Of a stretch of DNA of 64,000 bases, positions 55,055 to 64,000 are shown piece after piece. Position numbers and translations under genes: made by a program. Numbering within the stretch: position 1 is the first letter of the stretch; each line of letters begins with the position of its first letter. The DNA is from Ditylenchus dipsaci (Eukaryota > Nematoda > Chromadorea > Rhabditida > Anguinidae), in NCBI GenBank assembly GCA_004194705.1, contig SADC01001009.1:186001-250000 (forward strand). Direction: 5' to 3'. The notes under the pieces are model-generated. The model searched no databases. It was not told where the DNA came from and worked only from the letters and a program-made list of their open reading frames with translations.

Positions 55055-55465
55055 ATGCTCTACAAGATGGCCTTGTCAGACTTTTTTAATCCAATCGTAC
55101 AGTTCAAACGGTTTCCTTGTCAGCCGGCTGAGGCTATTGACTGAGGTAATTTTTTTGACCTGGCTGAAGCTGAGGAAAATTTTTGGAAGTCGGCCGGCTG
55201 AGGAAAGTTTCTGTATCAAATTTTCGGCGTTTTTTGTCGATTTTTGACTGTTTTTCTGACAATTTTGAAGAGTTCAGTTAATAAAAAAAGTTCACTGACT
55301 AAATTCCCTTCCAGTCTGTTGCTAATTGTTTAATATAATTCACCAGTCTGAGCCTCAGCTGGCTAATGGCTGAGTTAAGCTCAGCCGGCTGATGGCTGAG
55401 ATTGAGGAAAATTTTCAGACCTCAGCCGTCTGAGGCTGAAGGCTGAGGTAATCATTGAGTATACT
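55055..55465. repeat. CAGCCGGCTGAGG-type repeat
   Basis: CTCTACAAGATGGCCTTGTC opens it. Repeated CAGCCGGCTGAGG, GGCTGAGGAAAATTTT and CTGAGGCTGAAGGCTGAGG units follow. Its left edge is the complement of 51365-51425. Confidence 0.6.
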
Positions 55466-55692
55466 ACCCTGGTTGTTATGCAAGTTTGGTGTCAGTCTCT
55501 TGCCCATTTTGTTCTATTTTGAATATAAAAAAAATCACACATGAGTCTAAAATATGATTTAATAAGTCCTAACATGCACTGGCCTAAGCCTAAAAATTAC
55601 AAAAAACCAACAGGGGCACCAGGCAAAAACCCTGATTTGGGAGTAGGGCCGATGCCACGGTGGCAGTCAAATTTGTTTAAAACAAACCTCAG

Positions 55693-55863
55693 TCAAATTG
55701 AGTTTTTTCGGTGGTCTGGCCAGTGGCTTGGAAAAATTGTTTTAGTAGAGAAGATTTTGACAGTGGAAAATCCCAGGCTTTCAATGACCTTCTTCCATTG
55801 TTTGCATACCCTTCTGCACTTTGATAGTTCAGCCATACAAGGAAGGCGGAGGAAAAACTCGAG
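55693..55863 (-). pseudogene. F-box motif exon fragment
   Basis: After an acceptor (GAAAACTTTCAG) the minus strand reads LEFFLRLPCMAELSKCRRVC, then KQWKKVIESLGFSTVKIF. This fits the second half of an F-box (hydrophobic LP turn, then RRVCKxW). F-box proteins carry substrates to SCF ubiquitin ligases. The preceding half (LPxE) and later domains were not found and the frame stops at 55693. Either an isolated exon of a gene beyond the visible part or a relic. Confidence 0.45.
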
Positions 55864-56243
55864 CTGAAAGTTTTCAGTCAAGTAATTTCAAGTCCATCAA
55901 ATCAATAAACTAACCAGAATGTCGTTTGGAATTTGCATGATTATTAGTAATACTAACAATGATTTCGGTAGTTTAATGCTACTGCAAACAATTCCAGCAG
56001 CTAAAAATATTTCCTTTAATATATTTCTTAATGGTGTACCCTTCTTTCGAAAGACTTAGCCAAATGAAAATTTGCTGTGTAACATATCGCCAACAAAAAA
56101 GATTTCGGCCTTTCATTTTTTAAAAACTTTTTTAACAAAAAATTCTTTAACCTATTTTTGCCGGAATTTTTTTCGGAAAATCGAAATTTTGTTTTTGTTT
56201 TCAATGGTCATTTTCAGGAGTAATTATAAAAATGGTTGTTACA
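55864..56243. other. Stretch without gene
   Basis: AT-rich; nothing supported. Confidence 0.35.
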
Positions 56244-56900
56244 CTTTGCGACCCTGAAATATTGCTTTTTCTGCCGGAAACGGCACTTTTCCTGCCGGAA
56301 ATTTTAAAAAACTTTTATTCTCAGAGGTTTCCTTATCATTTTTCAAATTTTTTTGACCAACGTGTAGCCCAAATCTCAGCATTCGAACAAGCTATTAACT
56401 GACTGAATGAAGTTTCAAAAAGTTGGAGAAAAAAGTTTTTTAATGAAGCAAATTTTTTCAAAATGTAGTCCATTCAAAAACCGATCTCTCCAACTTTTTG
56501 AAACTTCATTCAGTCAGTTAAAGGGCCGTTGCCACCTGTTTTGAATTGTTCCCCGCCAATTCAAATTTTTTTGCCTAATCATTCAACTTCTGGATGGATT
56601 TTTCAGCTTGGTTTCTAACAAAACAAGGCCTAGAATTTAATTTTAGGTATAGATTTGTTAGAAACCAAGTCGAAAAATCCGTACAGAAATTTAATGACTA
56701 GGATTTTTTTTGAATTGGCGGGGGACAACCGTTGTCGGAGACGGCGATGGCTTTTGATAGCTTGTTAGAAAGCTGAGATTCTAGGCTACACGTTGGTAAA
56801 AAAAAAAAAAATGATAAGGAAACCCATGAGAATGAAAGCTTTTTAAAATTTCCGACAGGAAAAGTGCCATTTCTGGCACAAAAAGCGCCATTTCAGGGTC
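56244..56900. repeat. Fold-back repeat interrupted by a TTAA-site element
   Basis: The left arm includes TGAAATATTGCTTTTTCTGC, ACTTTTCCTGCCGGAAATTT and AACTGACTGAATGAAG (to about 56450). The right arm runs CTTCATTCAGTCAGTTAA, is broken by 56522-56753, then resumes TAGCTTGTTAGAAAGCTGAG through TTCCGACAGGAAAAG to about 56900. Confidence 0.75.
56522..56753. mobile_element. TTAA-site element with hairpin core
   Basis: AGGGCCGTTGCCACC after TTAA (56518-56521), ending GGCGATGGCTT before TTGA (56754-56757, one change from TTAA). The intact arm of the surrounding fold-back has a single TTAA at this point. The core GATTTTTCAGCTTGGTTTCT and its complement flank TAGAATTTAATTTTAGG. Confidence 0.8.
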
Positions 56901-57901
56901 GAAAAGTATTTCAACCTATAAAAATGCGGTCAAAAAAATGTTAGGATAATTGAAATTTCGATATTTTGATAATTTTCGGGACTTAAGTTTTCGCCCTGCG
57001 CTAGCCACAATCGATTTTTTTACCTAATTTTCGTTTATAATATATCTGACCAAGTCACAAATAAAATGAAGCCTATTCTCTCAGCTATCTTTCGAGTAAA
57101 TTGAGATTGTTACAAAGGCAAGCAGGACACAGAACTTCTGTAAAAAAACCAAACAGAAAGAGGAGGTTCGCAAAATAAAATAGGACGGAGATCTCGCATC
57201 GCTTGCACCCCGCACCTGATAGTCAATCAACAGAGGGACCAAGGCGAAAATTTTTAAATTTCAAAGTTTAATATGCTTTTTCTTTTTTGTCGTTCAAACC
57301 TTCGTTGTCTTGAGAGAAATTTAAAATTTGACACTGAGGTTGACTTGAAAAAACATCTTTATAAGCAAATCGACCATGCTGAACCCGAACTCGTCATGAA
57401 AACTCGCCAAAAAGGCAAACCAGAACTTTTCTCAAGAGTATCATATTCTGAAAATCAGGGTTGTGCATGGTCAGTTCAATTTTCTGAGTGACTTGTATTC
57501 ACGAGTTGTAAAACTGTGTTCACCATCTTTTAGTCCTCGGATTTTTCTGCACAGAGATGCCAAAATCCAATCTTATGCTAGGCGAATGTACATTTTTATT
57601 GCTTGAATCCGACTTTACAATTATAATAATATAATAATCTTGTAAACGTAGCAAAAAAGCCATTCCTTAACTAAACTTAAAAAAAGACTTAAATAAAGAC
57701 TATTAGATAGAACAACGCTTTAGGAACGATCTAATTTAAAAATGATTTTAATGAGGATATTTTGACTAAAGGATCTTAAATAGGATACTTATAGGATTGT
57801 CGGATCGAATATCCGATGGAAAGATAACCAAAAAGTTTTCTTTTATCAAAACAGTTACATCGTGTATACTTATTATTTAGAACTTTTCAACCTTATCTCA
57901 G
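56901..57901. other. Stretch without firm gene
   Basis: An open plus-strand piece at about 57285-57490 ([20 protein letters not shown], then KTRQKGKPELFSRV) looks weakly coding but has no splice partner or known family. ACAGAGGGACCAAGGCG at 57231 belongs to the GGTCCCCCTGTTG family. Confidence 0.35.
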
Positions 57902-58056
57902 CTAGCCAGGGAAATCATCTCTATGCCGGCATCGAGTGCTCCAAGTGAGCGCATCTTTTCGACGTTGAGTACTATCGCAACAGACTCACGAAACAAGCTA
58001 TCAGCTAACAAAACATCATCATTAATCACTTTACGCTCACTCATCAAGAACGATTT
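57902..58056 (+). pseudogene. hAT transposase C-terminal fragment
   Basis: After the acceptor TTATCTCAG the frame reads LAREIISMPASSAPSERIFS, then TLSTIATDSRNKLSANKTSS and LITLRSLIK. The pattern SSAPSERIFS with a following R...L is the hAT dimerisation domain. It is a different lineage from the fragment at 36711-36958. No other transposase exon was seen nearby. Confidence 0.75.
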
Positions 58057-58139
58057 TTTCGTAACTTCCTTGTCTGCTAATATTACTCAATAAAAATGGC
58101 ATTTATATATAAAAAGGCATAACAAGCACAATTTTCAAG

Positions 58140-58385
58140 AAGACAAAGACAGTGTTCCTAACAGGAGCAACACCTACATGAAAGAATGTTTCTAAAAAAG
58201 GAACAAAATAAAATAGGAATGTGCCTAAAAGAGGCACATACCTAAAAAAAACAGGACCTATATGAAGAAATATTCCTAAAAAGAGTACAAAATTAAATAG
58301 GTATGTGCCTAAAATAGGCACATTCCACCATGTTATCACATAGGCACATTTAGGCACAAATAGGTACATTTGTGTGCCTATTTTG
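58140..58385. repeat. AGGCACATACCTA tandem and inverted repeat
   Basis: Two units of about 90-100 bases contain GGAACAAAATAAAATAGG or GAGTACAAAATTAAATAGG, then TGTGCCTAAAAGAGGCACAT. The latter is itself a hairpin. Confidence 0.6.
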
Positions 58386-58916
58386 ACTACTTAGGGTACG
58401 AATGGCCATCCCTGTTGCAAGCTCAAAGTGGCTGCTTCAAGCCGCTCGTTAGACTCACGAACTTTGGTAGAAACTTTATTAAAAAAAACCTGAAAATTTT
58501 AGTTAAAAAACACCTCCTTTTCGATGTTCACCATGCTGATCTTCCCATTAGCCAACATTACTTTCTGCTCCTTTTCAGTCTCTTTGAGGTTCTCAGTTTT
58601 TTCTTCTCCCTTTCAATTTCTGCCTCTTTCTAAAAATGTAAAGTCCAAGTCGAGGATTTGAAGAAACGCAAGTCTCTTCAACCTAACCCCAATACTTCTA
58701 AAATACGGGGTGGGCCAAGAAATGTGCAAACTTTTAAAAGCCATAACTTCACCTATAGACCGTTTTTCAAACATCTGTTTGAAGCTCCCTTCTTCTCACC
58801 TAGCCTAAAAAGTGTAAAATAAATCAACAGGGGACCAAGGCGAAAAAGGTGTCCTATTGTCTTACAAGGCTGATTTGTTTTCTTCTTCAAAAAATCGACC
58901 TTTTAAAGGGGCATGC
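58386..58916. other. Stretch without gene
   Basis: Only a GGGGACCAAGGCG family end at about 58829-58845 is recognised. Confidence 0.35.
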
Positions 58917-59135
58917 CGGTGCGTTAAGTCGCGAACCGGCATTTTTTTCGAATTTTTTCGAATCGTCCCATTTTTCACTCGTTCTGTGTCAAATCTGATA
59001 TAGATAACCTTATACTGCTTTTAAAACTAGACAGAAAACTTAAAAAATCTAGACGAGAACGAATGTAAAATTTATCGAGAAAGAAAAGAACTGCTGGTTC
59101 GCGCCTTTTCTCCCCATTGGGCAAGATCATGCCCT
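58917..59135. mobile_element. TTAA-site element
   Basis: AGGGGCATGCCGGTGCG to AGATCATGCCCT lies between TTAA (58913-58916) and TTAA (59136-59139). CGCGAACCGGCATTTTTTTC and AAGAACTGCTGGTTCGCGCC are inner inverted parts. Sister of 10436-10593. Confidence 0.85.
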
Positions 59136-59164
59136 TTAAGTGGTGAAATGTCAGAAAATGGGTG

Positions 59165-60240
59165 TCATGGCATTTCGTCCAAAAGTCAGTTCGTCCAAAG
59201 TCAATTCTCTCAAATACAATTCGTCCAAAATTCAATTCGTCCAAATTGCAATTCGTGCAACCTTTCGGCGCAATTCGCATTTGCGTAATCTGAATTTACG
59301 CAATTTGAAATTGCGCAATCGATCGCTGCCGCCCCGCGGCACAAAAATGGGTGTCCGCGAGTTTGTCCCGCATCTCAAAACTGTTGACCCCTGGACAACA
59401 AAATTTTGGAATGAAATTTGTACCGCAACTCATGTCCCGGGGGATAATTGTTGGCTGTATTGGTTTTTGGCATTATCTTTTTCAAAAAGCGCCAGTTTCA
59501 AAAATGTCCGTTTTCGTCATTAGCCGTTTTGAGTGATATAAATTTGATCTTTTACCGTTTTGGGACAAATGTTTCTGTTTTTATGTTTTTTTCGAATTTT
59601 TGTTTTCTAGAAAATAAAGTCGGAAATTTTCTATTAGTTTAAAGTTTGCTCACATCAAAGATTTCTGTCTGCAGTCTCTTCTTAGGATATCCTATTTAGA
59701 TGTCACGCTGAAAATCAAAACAAAGCATTTTTTCTGATTCAAAATCGTGTGGTGAATCAAACTTAATAAGTCCAAAATTTCGATTTTACTTAATTAAACC
59801 CTGAAACCTGGTTTGGGTACCCAATGGTCAGGTGGATATCCACATGGCTGGCCTGAAAAATAAAATTTGGTCAACATCAAAACAAACCACTTATTCTGAT
59901 GCTAAATCGTGTAGGGAATCGGGTTAATTAGAACCGAAATTGATATTTCCGTCGACCCGAATCAGAAAACCTGGGTGGATACCCTGGGGTAGGTAGATAT
60001 CCACTTGACTGGTCTGATAAATTAAGGGCGGCCCCGAATTGATCCACACTTTTCAAATTCACGCATTTTGAAAAATTTGTAAAATTTGGGTAGCAAAATG
60101 GCAAGTAGCTAAATGGCATCAGTAATCGGATTTGGTAAGACCGAAATTGCGATTTCACCTACCCAAATGCAGAAACCCGGGATAGGTGGCCTAGAATCAG
60201 GTGGATATGCACCTGCATGGGCCGAAAAATCTTCAAAAAA
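59165..60240. mobile_element. Foldback-like element relative, ends unclear
   Basis: CAATTCGTCCAAA words (59170-59255) and ATTGCGCAA-type words follow each other at the left. A block at 59720-60240 repeats a module of about 150 bases (AAATCGTG, GTGAATC, CCGAAATT, ACCTGG, GGTGGATATCCAC) that also occurs at 52620-52920. AATTGATCCACACTTTTCAA at 60037 matches 52960-53000. No matching right-hand word array or duplication found. Confidence 0.5.
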
Positions 60241-60377
60241 TTTAAAACAAATATAGCTTTTTTACTTAAAATTGCATATGGAACACGATTTGATAGGGAT
60301 GAAAAATCATTTCACCAACTCCAACCCAACTACAAAACCCCAAGATCTTGGCCAAAAACCAAGATTCATAAAGGCAA

Positions 60378-60541
60378 ATCTCGATTTAACGAACCCTTAG
60401 GTTCTTTAAACCAAGAGTTTGTTATATCAAGAGCAAATTTTAGTCATTTTATTTAATCACTGGCAGAATAGGCATTGAAAAAAGTTCGATAAATTAAGAG
60501 TTTCGTTAAATCGAGGGTTCTTTAAATCGAAAGTTGACTGT
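60378..60541. mobile_element. Decayed pogo-like element
   Basis: TCTCGATTTAACGAACCC at the left and GTTAAATCGAGGGTTC with TCGAAAGTTGACTG at the right match the pogo-like terminal pattern. The left terminal CAGTC is lost. Confidence 0.5.
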
Positions 60542-60679
60542 TTTTACAATTTAACAGTTTTTTTTAACAGGTGACAATTTTTATAGCAAAACTTGTGGCT
60601 AGTGTTTATAAATTTTACGCACTATGTTTTCCTGTTTTTGATCTTGTGATTTTCATATTGTTTGACGTTGTTAGATTAG

Positions 60680-61340
60680 AGATGCAAGTTCGACCATTTT
60701 GGGACGACACGGGACGAAATTTGAATAATTCTTTTCCAGACGAGACGCCGCGACAAAACATTGTTGAAAAATGTTCAGGCGTGATTTCGGGACGGCGAGC
60801 GGACGGAATTGTCCTGTCCCGCAATTTTTTAACCTTGTACAAAGCCCTAAAACAGAATTCAGGTATGCTATTGGCCCTAAATACGATAAAATGGGTTGTC
60901 GGGTGTTTTGTAAATTTTGCATACAAGATTGACCATAAAACCAAGTCCAAGACCAAGATTTCTAGAAATGTTCAAGCAAGATCCCAAGACAAGATTTTCA
61001 GTCAAAATTGGGGCAAGACAAGACAAAATCTTGGCCAAGATCTTGTCTTGTTTCTGTCTCTACTAAAACCATTTTTATATAATAATTTTGCCATATTACG
61101 ACCAGAAAAGCAGTTTAAATGGGATTATGGGCTGTATTGGGAGGAGAAGGGATAATACAGAGCCGTATACAGGGCGCGAAATTGTAAAAATCGGTCCGAT
61201 TTCGGAACCGATTCTGTTCTATTTTCGGGGCTGTTTTTGGAACAGATCGGTTCCAAAATCGGTCCGATTTTGGAACAGATTTTCGTACCGATCTCGTGCC
61301 GATTTTGTAACAGACTTTTGTACCACTTGTTTTATCATTT
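60680..61340. repeat. Cluster of short repeats without a gene
   Basis: TAGAGATGCAAG with GGGACGACACGGGACG (60678-60835) looks hAT-like. CCAAGATCTTGTCTTG and AAGACAAGATTTT units follow (60945-61055), then ATCGGTCCGATTT/GGAACAGATCGGTTCC units (61185-61310). The long open frames across this block are judged accidental. Confidence 0.4.
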
Positions 61341-61766
61341 TTTATGCAGCTTGTTTTACCGGCTTTTATGGAGGAGATTACTTTTGGAGGAGATAGACAT
61401 GGACTGCCGCAAGAATAAATAAAGTGTTGATCAATTGAACAAGTATATGTTTCGATTCGCTTATGTTTGCCTGTTTGTTGGTTATAAATTGAATGCATTG
61501 AATTAAGCATGGAATTCTGTACACTGAACGCGAATATCATATGACACCCAAATCTAGCATACCGTATTTCTTCTAAAAAGCCCATGGGCGTTTATTTTTC
61601 GACCTCCCTCCAGCATGGGCGCTTATTAGAACATGGCGCATATTACAGCATGGGCGCTTATATTTCAACCTATCGTAGCTGACAGCGCTGAGAAAAAACT
61701 ATAACGACAATTGGCACCAAAAATAGACCTTTTTTGTTCAACGTTTATTATAGAAAAACACCTTAA

Positions 61767-62913
61767 AGGAGCATGCTTCCCTGTTGATAAGTCAATTGTT
61801 GAAATTTGAATTCCCGGGGACAAAATCCTACACTATGGTTTTGGCACGAATTGTTTTTTGAATGCAAGCATTTTTTTATTTCAAATATTCCTTTCGAATA
61901 CTGTAATTAAGTCAAACCCACCAATTATGAGCACAGCAAAAAGTATGAGTACTCACTGAACCTGAGCCTTTGGTTTGACTTTAGAATTGTTTTTGGTCTG
62001 ATTAGTGGGTAAGATCAATTTAAACGGACACAGATTTAGATAGAGATTTTGGTATTAGGGCAGAATTCTCTAATGGCTTGTTCACGTTGTTCGAGTTAGA
62101 GTTTGAGTTCGGGTAACAGGTGTTCATGCACTCAAAACCCGAACTCTAACTCGATGGTGTTCACGTACATCGAGTTAGAGTTCGAAGTCGAGCTTGAAAT
62201 GTTCATGTATATAGCTTAGATAGCTCAGAATCTCACCCAAAGCCGTCTAAAGCACTGAAAGTTAGTTTTTGGGGAGTTCACTAAATAAAATTCAAGTTAT
62301 ATGCATGAACACCTTCAAATCCAACTCGAACTCGAACTCGAGGTACGTGAACACCCTCGAGTTAGAGTTCGAGTTAGAGTTAGAGTTCGGATCAGAGGTG
62401 TTCACGCAACCAAACCCGAACTCGAACTCTAACTCTAACTCGAACAACGGAACAAGCCATAAAACTCTCGCCTTAGCATTGACAAATCGTTACACTGGCG
62501 AAATCACCAAATTCCATAAAAAATACCGAGAAAATTCAATAAGACTCGGTATGAACAGTGGTATTTCACTTGCTCCGGCATTTGTGTTTGACACAGTAAC
62601 ACTCCCACAGATTGAAGGCCAAGCCAAAGGCTCAGCAAATCCAAAACTTGAAGTCCATGACACTCAGAAGAGGTCTGACTCATGCTCAGCCTCGGGATCC
62701 GATCCGGCTAAATGCTACAGGTTCAGTGAGTACTCATACTTTTTGCTGTGCTCATAATTGGTGGGTTTGACTTAATTACAGTATTCGAAAGGAATATTTG
62801 AAATAAAAAATGCTTGCATTCAAAAAACAATTCGTGCCAAAACCATAGTGTAGGATTTTGTCCCGGGAATTCAAATTTCAACAATTGACTTATCAACAGG
62901 AAAGCATGCTCCT
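61767..62913. mobile_element. Long-arm TTAA-site element
   Basis: AGGAGCATGCTTCCCTG to CAGGAAAGCATGCTCCT lies between TTAA (61763-61766) and TTAA (62914-62917). The arms of about 200 bases (61767-61965, 62718-62913) are nearly identical in inverse orientation, which indicates recent activity or conversion. Confidence 0.85.
62076..62461. mobile_element. Inverted-repeat element built of GAGTTAGAGTTC words
   Basis: AATGGCTTGTTCACGTTG to CAACGGAACAAGCCAT at the borders. Several CGAGTTAGAGTTCGAG words and complements are mirrored inside. No exact duplication seen. Confidence 0.6.
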
Positions 62914-63149
62914 TTAAGTCCAAAAAACAAAGGAGCGAACCCAAATAGAGTGTTAAGCCAAAAATAAATTGACCAAAATGGAGTAGGACGGGAGCTTATT
63001 GAAGCATAGGCGCTTATTAGAGCATGGACGCTTATTTTTCGACCTTCCTTCAGCATGGGAACTTATTAGAACATGTCGCTTAATGGAGCATGGGCTCTAA
63101 TTAAAGGAAATACGGTATAGCCTCAAAATGCTTGGAGACTTGATAATGC

Positions 63150-63395
63150 ACGGCTCTAGGTGAATTGAACCTCTACAAATTGAACCCCGGTAAATGTCAG
63201 TCAACTTCAGACTTAGTGTACACCCTGGGGACCGGCTCCAGGTGTACACTAAATCGAGTGTACACTGAATCGAGGGTCCATTCTAGTCATTTTAATTGAT
63301 TGCCGGCCAAAATGATTTAATCTAGGTGTACACTAAACCGAGGTGTACACTAAATCCGGTGTACACTAAATCGAGAGCCGACTGTATCTGGAACA
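63150..63395. mobile_element. Pogo-like element cluster with GTGTACACTAAATCGAG repeats
   Basis: GTGTACACTAAATCGAG repeats several times and the block ends TAAATCGAGAGCCGACTG before TA. The left part has GCTCTAGGTGAATTGAACC, which recurs at about 63650. Confidence 0.5.
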
Positions 63396-64000
63396 AGAAC
63401 TTGTCTAAAAAAGTTTTTGACCGTCTTGTGGTTAAAAAAATAATTGGTTTCGTAGGTCAGGAGTAGTTGTAGAGGTGAAAAGCTGTTATAGACAAGTTTC
63501 GACGCTACTGTCATATACCCCCCCCCCAAAAACCGACTTTTTGGGAGTGTCTAAAAACCATTTTTATGCAATATGGGGGGTATATTTATGGGGGTATATT
63601 ACAGTATTGCCAAGTTTCTGTTGCTGTTTCAAACAGGTTGTTTTCAAAGCTCTAGGTAAATTGAACCTCTACAAATTGAACCCCGGTAAATGATTTCCGG
63701 TAAATCGAACCTCCAAATATGTCTTAAGAGGATTGTTATCAAAACTAATTATATTTTTCGGTGTTGGTAAATCACGTTAGGAAGAGGAACCATCTCGGTG
63801 ATAGGTAAGTCCCACGAAAGGTATTAGGTCGCCCATTATACGGGTTGAACTAAGATGTGATAGTAACTAGCTTGCGCCACCCAGATCTCATCTAGATGGT
63901 GTTACTCAGGTGTTAGTTTACCCAGACTACGCAAATATTCAGTTAGTGGTATGCAGCTGAAGTTATACATGACCACTTGTAACAAAAAAAAATTCACTTT
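63396..64000. other. Stretch without gene at the window edge
   Basis: ATATACCCCCCCCCC at about 63515 faces GGGGGGTATA at about 63574, a hairpin. CTACAAATTGAACCCCGG at about 63668 repeats 63172. No supported gene. Confidence 0.4.

Larger units (their letters stand above)
61562..63115. mobile_element. CCGTATTTC-ended element holding two nested inverted-repeat elements
   Basis: CCGTATTTCTTCTAAAAAGCCC faces GGGCTCTAATTAAAGGAAATACGG, with TA at both borders. AGCATGGGCGCTTATT-type repeats lie next to each end. Inside are 61767-62913 and 62076-62461. Confidence 0.75.

Noticed and set aside
60571..61155. Plus-strand frame of 194 codons
   Set aside because: Runs across three different repeat blocks, has no family resemblance and a low-complexity second half.
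62269..62757. Plus-strand frame of 162 codons rich in NSNSNSN and ELELEF
   Set aside because: Produced by GAGTTAGAGTTC transposon words and an element arm.

Overview
The window is eukaryotic, almost certainly from an invertebrate animal. Genes are split by short GT-AG introns (about 47-72 bases when free of insertions, with TTTTAG or TTTCAG acceptors). The sequence is AT-rich and packed with DNA transposons, and several 3' ends carry AATAAA. The best-preserved genes, an alpha-arrestin and an ankyrin derivative closest to the UNC-44/ANK type, are animal families. A nematode or similar small metazoan is plausible; the sequence alone does not fix the phylum. No bacterial, CRISPR, rRNA or intact tRNA feature was seen.

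Layout. 1-7.1 kb: one candidate short gene (1369-1714), then repeats including nested inverted-repeat elements. 7.1-8.5 kb: a broken acidic 33-base-repeat gene. 8.7-12.0 kb: a fold-back hAT and a three-level nest of elements. 12.4-16.6 kb (minus): a complete six-exon alpha-arrestin gene of 303 codons with five or more transposons in its introns. 16.8-26.2 kb: transposons almost end to end. 26.5-33.3 kb (minus): a six-exon ankyrin-repeat gene of 287 codons, with a MULE (Mutator-like) element carrying a spliced transposase gene in its first intron. 35.5-36.25 kb: a broken inverted copy of that ankyrin gene. 36.5-37.0 kb: hAT transposase end. 38.6-43.4 kb (plus): an unrecognised multi-exon gene whose centre is a tandem array of seven near-identical 75-base exons, each with its own 51-base intron. 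48.1-48.6 kb (minus): a two-exon small membrane-protein gene with an insertion abutting its ATG. 49-64 kb: repeats, with fragments of an F-box gene, a hAT transposase and one unrecognised gene end.

Transposons fall into five structural groups, recognised by paired ends and target-site duplications read directly from the sequence. (1) About eleven elements have GG-type ends and 8-10 bp duplications, often with mirror-image arrays of short repeated words at both ends, like MULE/Foldback elements. (2) hAT-like elements have TAG or CAG ends and 8-bp duplications. (3) Pogo-like elements end in CAGTC-type sequence and lie in TA sites. (4) A CCGTATTTCC-ended family also lies in TA sites. (5) TTAA-site elements start AGGGGC or similar. 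Many are nested, and two insertions have an uninterrupted paralogous site elsewhere in the window, giving unusually clean proof of insertion. The genes do not form an operon or pathway; they are ordinary single genes stretched by insertions.
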